DNA of 64,000 nucleotides from NCBI RefSeq assembly GCF_017355885.1, contig NZ_JAFEUU010000009.1, positions 89,866 through 153,865 of the forward strand, written 5' to 3'. The notes below the pieces were generated by a model. The model did no database searches, had not been told where the DNA came from, and was given only the letters and a program-made list of their open reading frames with translations. Below, piece after piece: positions 17,109-25,349 of the stretch (positions are counted from its first letter, which is position 1; every line of letters starts with the position of its first letter). Both the position numbers and the translations under genes were made by a program. This DNA is from Sabulicella rubraurantiaca. Its GTDB lineage: Bacteria; Pseudomonadota; Alphaproteobacteria; Acetobacterales; Acetobacteraceae.

Positions 17109-18125
17109 TCAGATCCGGCGATCGGCGGCCGGGGGCAGGAACTCCGCCGTGTAGAGCTGCGCGGCCTGGAGGCGCGGCTGAAGGCCGTAGGCCTCCTCCA
17201 CCGCGGTGATGCCGCGCTGCATCCGCGCCATGTCCACGGAGGAAAGCCCGTTGACGCGCACATTCTCCGTGACGATCACGCGTTGCACGTTCATCTGGTG
17301 GCGCTCGGTCTCCTGGGCCAGGTCGATCAGCGGCTCCGCTTGGCGCAGCACCTGCATGGCGGCGGCGGGGTTCGCGAGCTGGTCGCGGAAGCCGCGGATC
17401 AGCGCGGCGACAGCGCGGCGCACCGCCTCGGGATTGTTCTGGATGAAGCGCCGCGTGGTGAGCAGCGCGCCGCCATACAGGTCGAGCCCGTGGTCGTAAT
17501 ACATCATCACCCGCTGCTGCGGGTGGTCGAGGCCGATGCTCTTGAGCGAAAGCGCCGAGGTTGTGACGAAGCCCGTCACCCCGTCCACCTCGCGCCGCAC
17601 CAGCATGGGCTCGCGCAGCGCCGGGGTGACGGAGAGGAAGTTCACCTTGGACGCATCGATGCCTGCCGCCTTGGCGAAGGCGGGAAAGAGCTGGCGCCCC
17701 GCGTCGAATTCGGGCGCGGCGAGGCGCCGCCCTTCCAGATCCTTGGGCGTCCGCACCGGCCCATCCGCCCGGACGATGGCGCAAAGCGGCGAGCGGTCAT
17801 GCAGCATCGCCACCGCGACGAGACCGCTATCGGTGTTCTGCGCCAGGAAGCGGATCGCCGGATTGATGTCGGCATAACCCATGTCATGCGTGCCTGAGGC
17901 GAGGGCAGGGGGCACCGCGCCCGATCCCTGGCCGCGATCCACGCTCACCTCCACCCCCGCCTCGCGAAAGAAACCACGCTCCCGTGCCACCAGCGCGAAG
18001 GCATTGGGCGCCTGGAAGGTCCAGTCGAGCATCAGCCGCACCCGCGGCGCCGCCTGGGCACGGCCGAGAGAGGGCATGGCGAGCAAGGCGGGGCTCGACA
18101 GGAGGAGGCGGCGAGGGAGGGACAT
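17109..18125 (-). CDS. NitT/TauT-type ABC substrate-binding protein (NMT1/SsuA-like)
   Basis: A 338-residue periplasmic binding protein. An export signal of about 24 residues with twin arginines (MSLPRRLLLSSPALLAMPSL) precedes the SBP-like fold. Family cues are VRLMLDWTFQAPNAFALVARERGFFREAGVEV at the start of lobe 1 and GYADINPAIRFLA. The region resembles thiamine-precursor and sulfonate binders, but the ligand is not determined. The ATG at 18125 is chosen because the signal peptide begins there. It is the first gene of a three-gene importer operon and is divergent from the rhodanese gene across 168 bases in which I see no clear promoter. Confidence 0.88.
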   Translation of the reverse strand: MSLPRRLLLSSPALLAMPSLGRAQAAPRVRLMLDWTFQAPNAFALVARERGFFREAGVEVSVDRGQGSGAVPPALASGTHDMGYADINPAIRFLAQNTDSGLVAVAMLHDRSPLCAIVRADGPVRTPKDLEGRRLAAPEFDAGRQLFPAFAKAAGIDASKVNFLSVTPALREPMLVRREVDGVTGFVTTSALSLKSIGLDHPQQRVMMYYDHGLDLYGGALLTTRRFIQNNPEAVRRAVAALIRGFRDQLANPAAAMQVLRQAEPLIDLAQETERHQMNVQRVIVTENVRVNGLSSVDMARMQRGITAVEEAYGLQPRLQAAQLYTAEFLPPAADRRI

Positions 18126-18293
18126 CGGGCGGTTCCGGGCAAGGGATTCCGCCGCAAGACACACCAGGGCGGGGGCCTTGCGCAAGCGGCGGCCTCCCGC
18201 GCGGCATCGAGTGGCAATCCAGCATGTCCCGCGCCCTGGGCAAGCGCCGGGTTCCGCGCCATGCTGCACCACGGAAAGCGAGAAGGAGGGGCC

Positions 18294-18710
18294 ATGCCAG
18301 CCGTGCCCGACGTGACGCCATCCGAAGCCTTCGCGGCGCTGCAGGGAGACCCGGGCGCGGTGCTGGTGGACGTCCGGACCGATGCCGAGTGGAACTTCGT
18401 CGGCGTGCCGGACCTGTCAGCACTGGGCAAGCAGGTGGTGCTGATCCCCTGGCAGGTCTTCCCCTCCATGCAGGTGAACGACCACTTCGCCGAGCATCTG
18501 CGCCGCGCCGGCGTCACCGCCGAAAGCAACGTCTACTACATCTGCCGCTCCGGGGCGCGGTCGCTCGCCGCCGGGCAGGCGGCGCAGATGGCCGGCTTCC
18601 CCCACGCCTTCAACGTGCGCGACGGGTTCGAGGGGCCGGTTGACGCCGAGGGCCATCGCGGCACCGTGGGGGGATGGAAGGCCGAGGGCCTTCCCTGGAG
18701 GCAGCGATGA
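18294..18710 (+). CDS. Rhodanese-like sulfurtransferase
   Basis: A 138-residue single-domain rhodanese. The substrate-loop cysteine is C84 in YICRSGARSLAAG, and the N-terminal VLVDVRTDAEWNFVGVPDL fits the family. Such proteins carry persulfide sulfur between thiols or to cyanide. The start at 18294 is supported by AGGAGGG at 18284-18290; an upstream in-frame ATG (18261) lacks a ribosome site. The stop overlaps the DUF3237 gene by ATGA, so the two are co-translated. Confidence 0.9.
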   Translation: MPAVPDVTPSEAFAALQGDPGAVLVDVRTDAEWNFVGVPDLSALGKQVVLIPWQVFPSMQVNDHFAEHLRRAGVTAESNVYYICRSGARSLAAGQAAQMAGFPHAFNVRDGFEGPVDAEGHRGTVGGWKAEGLPWRQR

Positions 18711-19171
18711 ACGAATTGCGCGGCGAGCATCTCTTCACCCTCGACCTGCGGGTCGGGGAACCGCAGAACGCCGGGGTGGGGCCGGATGGACACGAGCTGC
18801 GCATCGTCCCGGTCACGGGCGGCACGGCGAACGGGCCGCGCCTGCGGGCCGAGGTGTTGGGCGGTGCCTCCGCCGACTGGCTGCGGGTGGAGACGGATGG
18901 CACGGCGCATATCGACGTGCGCCTGACCCTGCGCGCCGAATCGGGCGGCATCGTCCATGTGCGCTATTCGGGCATCCGCACTGGTGCGAAGGAGGTGCTG
19001 GCGCGCCTCGCCGCCGGGGAGCCCGTGGACCCGTCCGAGTATTATTTCCGCGTCGCGCTGCGTTTCGAGACGGGCGCGCCGGACCTCGCCTGGCTGAACC
19101 GCGTGGTCGCGGTGGGCATCGGCCAGCGCCCGCCCACCGGGCCGCGCTACGAGGTGTACAAACTGCTCTGA
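18707..19171 (+). CDS. DUF3237 family protein
   Basis: A 154-residue cytoplasmic protein of the DUF3237 beta-barrel family (UPF0311). Typical features are the start EHLFTLDLRVGEPQNAG, the central GTAHIDVRLTLRAESGGIVHVRYSG and the C-terminal aromatic strand YYFRVALRFETGAPDLAWLNRVVAVG. The function of the family is unknown; the fold suggests small-ligand binding. The start is fixed by GGAGG six bases before the ATG and the ATGA overlap with the rhodanese gene. Confidence 0.88.
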   Translation: MNELRGEHLFTLDLRVGEPQNAGVGPDGHELRIVPVTGGTANGPRLRAEVLGGASADWLRVETDGTAHIDVRLTLRAESGGIVHVRYSGIRTGAKEVLARLAAGEPVDPSEYYFRVALRFETGAPDLAWLNRVVAVGIGQRPPTGPRYEVYKLL

Positions 19172-19184
19172 CGCGCGGCGGGCT

Positions 19185-19769
19185 TCAGCCCCGCCCGGCG
19201 TCGAAGCCCAGGAAGCCGATCTCGGGACGCGGCGCGCCGCCGTCATTGCCGAACAGGCGCGGCCGGGCCGGGGCGGCGGGCTGGACGGGCGCCGCAGCCT
19301 CGCGGCGCGACGTCTCGCGCGGCAGTGGCGTGGGGCGGCCGGTGGCGCGGCCCTGCGGCACGGAGGAGGGCGGCGGGGGCGCGCTGGTCGTGCCGCGCAC
19401 CGACAGAAGATAGACGGTGATCTCCGGCCGCCCCTGATCCACGGCGGAATCCAGCGCCGTCAGCCCCAGCGCGTTGCGGGCATTCACGTCCGCCCCGCGA
19501 TTGATGGCGTCGCGCACCGTCCCGATGTCGCCACGGTTGATCCCGTCGAACAGCGCGTCATTCGGGTTCATCCCGGACGGGTCGGCCTCCGCCGGGATCG
19601 GGCGCTGGCCGCGCCGCGCCGCCACGCCGGGCAGGCCCTGCGGCGCCTCGCGCTGCGGCGTCGGGGTGGCTTGCGGGGTGAGCGGGCCGCGGCCCATCAG
19701 CGCGCCCTGGGCCTGGGCGGCGGCGGGAAGGGCGGCCAGCAGGGCCGCCACGGCGAAGAACAGTCGCAT
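19185..19769 (-). CDS. Secreted ankyrin-repeat protein
   Basis: A 194-residue exported protein. The signal peptide is MRLFFAVAALLAALPAAAQAQ, followed by a proline/glutamine-rich stretch, then one and a half ankyrin units (about residues 75-125) containing NDALFDGINRGDIGTVRDAINRGADVNARN and LGLTALDSAVDQGRPEIT. The tail is proline- and alanine-rich. Ankyrin units mediate protein contacts; the partner is unknown. The ATG at 19769 follows the stop of the preceding small gene after one base (TGAGATG), so the pair is translationally coupled. Confidence 0.82.
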   Translation of the reverse strand: MRLFFAVAALLAALPAAAQAQGALMGRGPLTPQATPTPQREAPQGLPGVAARRGQRPIPAEADPSGMNPNDALFDGINRGDIGTVRDAINRGADVNARNALGLTALDSAVDQGRPEITVYLLSVRGTTSAPPPPSSVPQGRATGRPTPLPRETSRREAAAPVQPAAPARPRLFGNDGGAPRPEIGFLGFDAGRG

Positions 19770-19770
19770 C

Positions 19771-20052
19771 TCAACGCTCCCCGAAGGTGAAGGCGCCCGG
19801 CAGGGTGGGTGGCGCCTCGGCACCGGCGGCGGATTTCTGCGCTTGCGCCTCGCGCGCCCGCGCCTCCACCTGCCGCAGCACGGTGGTCAGCGCCTGGGCG
19901 ACAGCGGGAAGCTGCACCAGCGGCACGCAGATCGTCCCGGCCGGGGCAGGCTTCCCGTCATTCTGCAACTGCGCCAGCACCAGCCGCACCACGCCATGAT
20001 GGACCGAAGCTTCCATCACCCCATCCGCGAAGATCACCGGCGTCGTCACCAT
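19771..20052 (-). CDS. Small protein, weakly DUF3467-like, 93 aa
   Basis: Soluble, with no signal peptide. The pattern of a short beta-rich N-terminal half (PVIFADGVMEASVHHGVVRLVLAQL) and a helix (VQLPAVAQALTTVLRQVEARAREAQ) recalls DUF3467 proteins, but the resemblance is only structural in feel. The tail is Ala/Pro rich. It is coupled by TGAGATG to the secreted ankyrin gene and lies just downstream of the HlyD-like gene on the same strand, so it may belong to the secretion operon. Function unknown. Confidence 0.6.
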   Translation of the reverse strand: MVTTPVIFADGVMEASVHHGVVRLVLAQLQNDGKPAPAGTICVPLVQLPAVAQALTTVLRQVEARAREAQAQKSAAGAEAPPTLPGAFTFGER

Positions 20053-20100
20053 GCAGAACTCCCTTGACCATGCACCCTTACCCGGCGGCGCCCCCCACGG

Positions 20101-21492
20101 CTACTGCTCCGTGAAGGCGCGCTGCAGGCTGTCGCGGATCGGCTGGGTCACGTAGCGCCAGAAGGTGCGCTGGCCGATCTGGATATGCGCCTCCACCGGC
20201 ATGCCCGGCGTCAGGAAGATGGAGGGCAGGCGCTCCAACTGCTCCCGGTCGATCAGCACATGGGCGCGGAAGTGGCTCTGCCGCGTTGCCTGGTCGATGG
20301 TGACGTCCGCCGCCACGAAGGTGACGTGGCCGTGCAGGTAAGGGACGAGGCGCTGCTTGAAGGCGGGCAGGCGGATCTCGGCCTGCAGCCCCGGATACAC
20401 CACGTCGATGTCGGTGGGCTGCACGTTCACCTCGGCCACCAGCCGGTCCTGTGTGGGGACGAGGTCCACCACCGGGTCGCCGGGCCGCAGCACCGCGCCC
20501 ACGTTGAACAGGCGCAGGTTGACCACGGTGCCGTCCTCCGGCGCCAGGATCTCGCGCCGGGTCGAGACGTCCTCGGCGGCGCGGATGCGCTCCTCTGCCT
20601 CGGCGCGTCGGCCGGCGACCTCGCGCGCCTCCGTGCCGACTTCCTGGCGGCGCTGGTCGAGCGTGGCGCGGATCTGGCTCTCCGCCTCCCCGATCGCGCC
20701 GCGGGAGCGGGTGATCTGGCCGCGCAGGTCCACGATCTGCCCTTCCAGCCCGGCCCGCGCCCGCTGCACGGCCAGAAGCTCCGGCAGGCGCGCGAGGCCC
20801 TGGTTGGTCAGGGTGCGGCGCATCACCTCCTCCTGCCGGATCAGCTCCAGCTGCTGGATGGCGGCGTTGAGCTGACCCTCGGCGGAGCTGATGGTGGCGC
20901 GCGCCTGGTCGCGCCGCGTTTCCAGAACCAGGAGCTGGCTGGCGAGGCTGGCCATGCGCGCGTCGAACAGGGCGCGCTGCCCGGAGACCGCCTCGGCCGC
21001 GCGGGGATCCTGGCTTTCCAGCAGCTCGGCCGGGAAGGTGATCTCCCCCGCCCGCTCCATCTCGGCGGCGAGGCGCGCCGCCTGTGCGACGAGGCCGAAG
21101 CGCTGGGCGCGCAGCGCTTCCAGATTGGCGCCGGACTGCACGTCGTCCAGCCGCATCAGCGGCTGGCCCTGGCGCACCCGGTCGCCGTCGCGCACCAGGA
21201 TCTCGCGCACGATGCCGCCCTCGAAATGCTGCACCGTGCGGCGCTGCCCTTCGACCTTGATGACGCCGGGGGCGATGGCCGCCTCGGCGAGCGGGGCGGT
21301 GACGGCCCAGGCCATGAAGCCGCCGAAGAACACGACCATGACCACGAGGCCCAGCAGGGCCGGCCAGAAGGTGCGTGGGCGCTGGGCATCCAGCACCGGG
21401 TCGGCGGGCGGGACCGCGAGGGGCGGCAGGGCGCGGCGGGCAGGGAGCGCCGGGCGCTCCAGCACCTCGAGGGCGTTGGTGGTGTCGCTCAT
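20101..21492 (-). CDS. Type I secretion periplasmic adaptor, HlyD/PrtE family
   Basis: A 463-residue membrane fusion protein. One transmembrane helix (about 45-68, LLGLVVMVVFFGGFMAWAV) is followed by a lipoyl half (GVIKVEGQRRTVQHFEGGIVREILVRDGDRV), a long coiled coil (~120-310) and a second lipoyl and beta-barrel region with APEDGTVVNLRLFNVGAVLRPGDPVVDLVP. It bridges the inner-membrane ATPase to a TolC-like channel. It overlaps the ATPase gene by ATGA. No TolC homologue or RTX substrate is in the window. Confidence 0.93.
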   Translation of the reverse strand: MSDTTNALEVLERPALPARRALPPLAVPPADPVLDAQRPRTFWPALLGLVVMVVFFGGFMAWAVTAPLAEAAIAPGVIKVEGQRRTVQHFEGGIVREILVRDGDRVRQGQPLMRLDDVQSGANLEALRAQRFGLVAQAARLAAEMERAGEITFPAELLESQDPRAAEAVSGQRALFDARMASLASQLLVLETRRDQARATISSAEGQLNAAIQQLELIRQEEVMRRTLTNQGLARLPELLAVQRARAGLEGQIVDLRGQITRSRGAIGEAESQIRATLDQRRQEVGTEAREVAGRRAEAEERIRAAEDVSTRREILAPEDGTVVNLRLFNVGAVLRPGDPVVDLVPTQDRLVAEVNVQPTDIDVVYPGLQAEIRLPAFKQRLVPYLHGHVTFVAADVTIDQATRQSHFRAHVLIDREQLERLPSIFLTPGMPVEAHIQIGQRTFWRYVTQPIRDSLQRAFTEQ

Positions 21493-23216
21493 GCGCTGGC
21501 TCCCTGCGCGATGCGTTCGGCCGGGCGCGGGGGCGCCATGAGCCGCTTCAGCACCTCGGCGCGCGGACCGAACATCTCGATCGCGCCGTCCTTCAACAAC
21601 AAGACCTTGTCCACGCCCTGAACCAGGGTGGGACGGTGGCTGACCAGGACCACGGTGGTCCCGTCGGCCTTCAGCCGCTCCAGCGCACGGACCAGATTGG
21701 CCTCGCTGTCGCCGTCGAGGTTGGAGTTCGGCTCGTCCAGCACCACGAGGCGCGGGGCGCCGTAGAGGGCGCGGGCGAGACCGATCATCTGGCGCTGCCC
21801 GCCGGACAGGTGCTGCCCGCCCTCGCCGATCTCCGTGTCGTAGCCCTGCGGCAGGCGCAGGATCAGGTCATGGCAGCCGGCAAGCTTGGCGGCCTCGAAG
21901 ACCGCATCGGCATTCGGCTCGCCCATGCGGGCAATGTTCTGGATCACGGTGCCGTCGAACAGCTCGACGTCCTGCGGCAGGTAGCCGACATGGCGGCCGA
22001 AATCCTCGCGCTGCCAGGTGTACACGTCGGCCCCGTCGAGCCGCACCGTGCCGGCGGAAGGCGGCAGTGTGCCGATGATCATGCGGATCAGCGTGGTCTT
22101 GCCCGCGGCAGAGGGCCCGATCACGGCGAGGCTCTCGCCGGGGACGAGGTTGAAGTTCACGCCCTTGATCAGCGCGACGCCTTGGCCGGGGAAGCCGAAG
22201 GAGACGCGCTCCACATGGAGGTGGCCTTCGGGCGCGGGCAGGGGCATGCCGGGGGGGCGGGTACGCGGCATGGCGAGGAAGGCCTGGAGGCGCCGGAAGG
22301 ACTGGCGCGCCTGCACGAGCGCCTTCCAGCCGCCGATCACCTGCTCCACCGGCGCGAGGGCCCGGCCCATGATGATGGAGCCGGCGATGGAGGCGCCCGC
22401 CGTCAACTCCTGCCGCAACACGAGCCAGCAGCCGAGGCCGAGGATGCCCAGCTGGACGGCGAGGCGGAAGAACTTGGTCAGGGACAGCACCATGGCGGCG
22501 CGGTCGGCGGCGCGCTGCTGCGGCGGCAGCATCTTCGCCACGCCCTGGCGCCAATGGGCCATGACGGCAGGGCCCATGCCCATGCTGTCGATCACCTCGG
22601 CATTGCGGGCAATGGCGTCGGCGCGGCGCTGACTGTGCATCGCCGCCACCCCAGCCTCCTTCATGAGGCCGGAGGTGATGAGCTCATTGGCAATGGTGAG
22701 GCCGAGCAGCAGCAGCGCGCCCGCGACGGCGAGCCAGCCCATCAGCGGATGCAGCATGAAGATCACGGCGAGGTAGATCGGCACCCAGGGCACGTCATAG
22801 AGGGCAAGCATCCCGGGCGAGCCGAGGAAGGAGCGGCAGACCGCGAGGTCGCGCAGGGCCTCCATCCGGTAGGTGCGGCCGCGAAGCTGCGCCTCGATCG
22901 CGCGGTCGAAGCCCTCGGGCGCCACGCGCGTCTCGATCCAGGCGGCGATGCGCTGCATGACGATGGAGCGGCACGCCTCCAGCGCCGCCAGCACCAGCAG
23001 GGCGAAGAAGGCGATCAGCGTCAGATGCACCAGCGTGTCGGTGTTGCGGGTGGCCAGGACCCGGTCGAACACCTGCATCATGTAGATGGAGACGGTGAGC
23101 TGGAGCAGGTTCACCACGCCGGAGAAGGCGCCGACCAAGGTGAACTGGCCCTTGCAGGCGGCGATGGCGCGGGCGAGCGGGGTTTCGCGCGAGGAGGTGG
23201 CTTGGGGGGGGATCAA
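21489..23216 (-). CDS. Type I secretion ABC permease/ATPase, PrtD family
   Basis: About 575 residues. A membrane domain (~20-300, starting FTLVGAFSGVVNLLQLTVSIYMMQVFDRVL) has the PrtD-type motif LYDVPWVPIYLAVIFMLHPLMG. The ATPase domain follows, with Walker A GPSAAGKTTL, signature LSGGQRQM and Walker B LVVLDEPNSNLDGD, where the usual glutamate is present. No peptidase C39 domain is present. I place the start at TTG 23216: it overlaps the upstream stop as TTGA and has GGGGAG nine bases before it. The longer TTG start at 23249 would overlap the upstream gene by 37 bases. Substrate unknown. Confidence 0.9.
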   Translation of the reverse strand: MIPPQATSSRETPLARAIAACKGQFTLVGAFSGVVNLLQLTVSIYMMQVFDRVLATRNTDTLVHLTLIAFFALLVLAALEACRSIVMQRIAAWIETRVAPEGFDRAIEAQLRGRTYRMEALRDLAVCRSFLGSPGMLALYDVPWVPIYLAVIFMLHPLMGWLAVAGALLLLGLTIANELITSGLMKEAGVAAMHSQRRADAIARNAEVIDSMGMGPAVMAHWRQGVAKMLPPQQRAADRAAMVLSLTKFFRLAVQLGILGLGCWLVLRQELTAGASIAGSIIMGRALAPVEQVIGGWKALVQARQSFRRLQAFLAMPRTRPPGMPLPAPEGHLHVERVSFGFPGQGVALIKGVNFNLVPGESLAVIGPSAAGKTTLIRMIIGTLPPSAGTVRLDGADVYTWQREDFGRHVGYLPQDVELFDGTVIQNIARMGEPNADAVFEAAKLAGCHDLILRLPQGYDTEIGEGGQHLSGGQRQMIGLARALYGAPRLVVLDEPNSNLDGDSEANLVRALERLKADGTTVVLVSHRPTLVQGVDKVLLLKDGAIEMFGPRAEVLKRLMAPPRPAERIAQGASA

Positions 23217-23551
23217 AGGCTCAGACTCCCGGGGAGGAGGCGCAGCCAATCCAGCAGGGCCGGCTGCGACGCGAGAAACAGGGCCAGCCCGCCCGCCAGG
23301 GCCAGGGCCAGAAGCGTGGCGCCGACGGCGCCCCAGAAGCCGAGCGGTGACCGCAGCCGGCTCAGATGTTCGTCCACCGCCTCGCGCCGGATCTCTGCGA
23401 CGCGGTTGTGGAGATGGAGGAAGGCGTGTTCGGCCAGCAGCCGGCGCGCCATGTCGGCGTGAGCGGGGCTGGGCTCGGTGCCCGCCTCGCGCGCCAGGGC
23501 CTCTGCCACGAGGCGCTCCAGCCTGTCCAGGCCTCCGCTTGGATTTTTCAT
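23213..23551 (-). CDS. 112-aa single-pass membrane protein leading the type I secretion operon
   Basis: The protein has a helical soluble N-terminal part (about residues 1-75, acidic and basic, with MARRLLAEHAFLHLHNRVAEIRREAVDEHL) and one long hydrophobic segment (~80-102, WGAVGATLLALALAGGLALFL). No family is recognised. It ends in a TTGA overlap with the PrtD-like gene, so it should be made together with the transporter. It may be an accessory or tail-anchored assembly factor. No good ribosome site lies close to the ATG at 23551; AAAGGA is too far upstream. Confidence 0.68.
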   Translation of the reverse strand: MKNPSGGLDRLERLVAEALAREAGTEPSPAHADMARRLLAEHAFLHLHNRVAEIRREAVDEHLSRLRSPLGFWGAVGATLLALALAGGLALFLASQPALLDWLRLLPGSLSL

Positions 23552-23633
23552 GCGGACGGAATTAATCCTTTCGGCACCCGATGTATGCTGCGGCAAATTG
23601 CTTAACCGGCCCACTTGCCGGGCAGACCTCCTG

Positions 23634-24014
23634 CTAAGCTTCCCGGAAGACGTAGCGGCGGGACAAGAAGAAGTTGAAACCCATCCCAGCCAGGGAACCC
23701 GCGGCGACGGCGGGCAGGGGATGCACCCCGGCCAGTCCGACCAGCAGCGCGTAAGTGCCGTAATTGGCCGTAAAGCCCACCAGGTTCAGCGCGGCGAAGC
23801 GCCCCCATTGTGTCGCCACCCGGCCGCCGCCCTTCCGGTCTCGGAAGGTCCAGGCGCGGTTGAGCGCGAAGGTGGTGGAGACGGCGGCGAGATAGGACAG
23901 GGCCCGGCCAGAATACTTGTCCATGCCGAGGGCCAGGGCGGCCATCAGCACCCCCGCATCCACCAGGAAGCCGACGCCTCCCACCACCCCGAAGCGCAGG
24001 AACTGGCTGATCAT
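23634..24014 (-). CDS. GtrA family membrane protein
   Basis: A 126-residue protein with four hydrophobic helices. The opening FLRFGVVGGVGFLVDAGVLMAALAL, the central TTFALNRAWTFRD and the end GFNFFLSRRYVFRE are all hallmark GtrA segments. GtrA proteins are thought to help move undecaprenyl-linked sugars for envelope glycosylation. The preferred ATG is 24014. The frame is open far upstream because the preceding glycosyltransferase gene is shifted into this frame, so a fusion product is possible (see the glycosyltransferase entry). Confidence 0.9.
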   Translation of the reverse strand: MISQFLRFGVVGGVGFLVDAGVLMAALALGMDKYSGRALSYLAAVSTTFALNRAWTFRDRKGGGRVATQWGRFAALNLVGFTANYGTYALLVGLAGVHPLPAVAAGSLAGMGFNFFLSRRYVFREA

Positions 24015-24054
24015 CTGTCTTATGTCTTGTCCCGGCTGAGAAAGGACCGGCGGC

Positions 24055-24989
24055 TCAGGCCCCGCCCTGCCCGAAGGCCAGCTGCAGCCAGTGCCGGCCC
24101 GCAGCCTTGTAGCTGGCACCGCAATGAACCGCCACAGCCTGGAACAGCTCGCGCTGCCCCAGCACGGCCATGCTGCCCAGCCGCGCCGCGGGGCGAGGAT
24201 TGGGTCAGCCAGCGTCTCGGCCGCCGCGCGGGTCAGGCAGCCGGGGCCGGTCGCCAACCAGAGATAGTCGCTATCGCCCGTCCGGGCGGCTGCCACTGCG
24301 TCGCGCAGCGCGCGTCCAATCACCTCGTGCTGCGGCACCGCGCCCACGAGGTTGTTGCACAGCGAGCCCAGCTCCTCCTGATGCGCCACGAGCGTGGCGC
24401 CGGGCGGTGCGATCGTCGCGAGCGGAGCGTGGCAGCGATCGTCGCAATCGGCATACCAGCCCCCGGAGGCGTAGAGCCAGGCGAGGCGGAACACGTCGGA
24501 TTTCTGGGTCGGGCTTGGCGCGCGCTCATAGGCGTCCAGCACCTCCGCGCTCAGGTGTCGGGCCAGGAAGCCACGTGCCGCCTCGTCGTCGAAGAGCAGG
24601 ACTTCGTGGTCCGGGTTCTGCTTTGCCCAGCTGGCCATGAGCGGGCGCAGATCGGCCGGCGGCTCCTTCGCGTCCCAGAACTGCGCGATGCGGCGCGGGA
24701 TGGGGGAGGGACCCACCGCCTCGCGCCGTCCGTCGAGCTGCCCCGCCTGGCGCAGCGCCACCATCAGGGCGATGGCCGCGGCGGTGGAGCCGGGGAAGCG
24801 GCGCAGCACCGCCATGGCACCCTCTGCCCGCTCCGCCGGCGGCAGGTCGCGGATCGCTTCCAGCGCGGCCAGTGCGTCGGCGCCCAGCTCGAACTCATTG
24901 AGCAACTGGCCGAGATGGGTATGGGGGATGCGGCGCGGTCGCTTCGGGCCCCGGCTCGGCGCCCTTTCCAGCTGGACGAAGCTCCGCAT
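24055..24989 (-). pseudogene. DXD-motif glycosyltransferase (GT32-like) with a frameshift near its 3' end
   Basis: Residues from about 24900 down to 24200 read as a sugar transferase: IPRRIAQFWDAKEPPADLRPLMASW, LFDDEAARGFLARHL, then the DXD-type core WLYASGGWYADCDDRC. Near 24180-24192, in a CG-only stretch, the frame breaks. A natural-looking end (LGSMAVLGQRELFQAVAVHCGASYK, stop at 24055) continues in another frame, consistent with one lost base. As written, translation instead runs on without a stop into GtrA, giving a possible ~451-residue fusion. The ATG at 24989 is uncertain. A sequencing error cannot be excluded. Confidence 0.7.
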
Positions 24990-25196
24990 GTGACGCCGGC
25001 CGAGACCTTCCTCGACGATGCCGAACGCGGCGCCTTCGACAACTGGGCCGAGCTTGAGGCCTTCCACGACGGCACGCCGGTGCGTGAGCTCGACCTGCCG
25101 CGCGCCACCTCGCAGCGCCAGCTTCCCGCCGCGACGCGCCAGCGCCTCGCCGAGGTGGCGGCGCGCCTCTACGGGACCGTCGCCGCGGCGGCCTGA
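24915..25196 (+). pseudogene. Orphan 3' end of an unrecognised gene (5' truncated)
   Basis: From about 24960 to the stop at 25196 the plus strand shows strong coding character (almost every third base G or C), reading PFQLDEAPHVTPAETFLDD, then FDNWAELEAFHDGTPVREL and a basic helical tail ending in LYGTVAAAA. It is followed by a good terminator. Upstream of ~24940 the same frame loses coding character, where the divergent glycosyltransferase begins. This looks like the C-terminal part of a larger protein cut by a rearrangement. A short ORF from ATG 24915 (93 aa) is possible. Family not identified. Confidence 0.5.
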
Positions 25197-25221
25197 GCTG
25201 CAACGAGCGCACTGAATGGAG

Positions 25222-25248
25222 GTCCCGGGGAAACCCGGGGCTTTTTTT
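25222..25248 (+). terminator. Rho-independent terminator with GAAA tetraloop
   Basis: The stem GTCCCGGG (25222-25229) pairs with CCCGGGGC (25234-25241) around a GAAA loop and is followed by seven T residues (25242-25248). This is the cleanest intrinsic terminator in the window. It ends the orphan plus-strand gene fragment and insulates the binding-protein cluster that starts 100 bases later. Confidence 0.92.
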
Positions 25249-25349
25249 CGTTCCCACCCGCCGCGCCGCAACCGGGAGATTGTGGAATCCGGCGCGAATC
25301 CCCTGCTAGCCTCGGCCCGCGATAAACTTCCGCTGGGAGATTCGAGGGA

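Noticed and set aside
18215..18235. Possible sigma-54 promoter (TGGCAATCCAGCA) before the rhodanese gene
   Set aside because: The spacing between the GG and GC elements is about two bases short of the required one.
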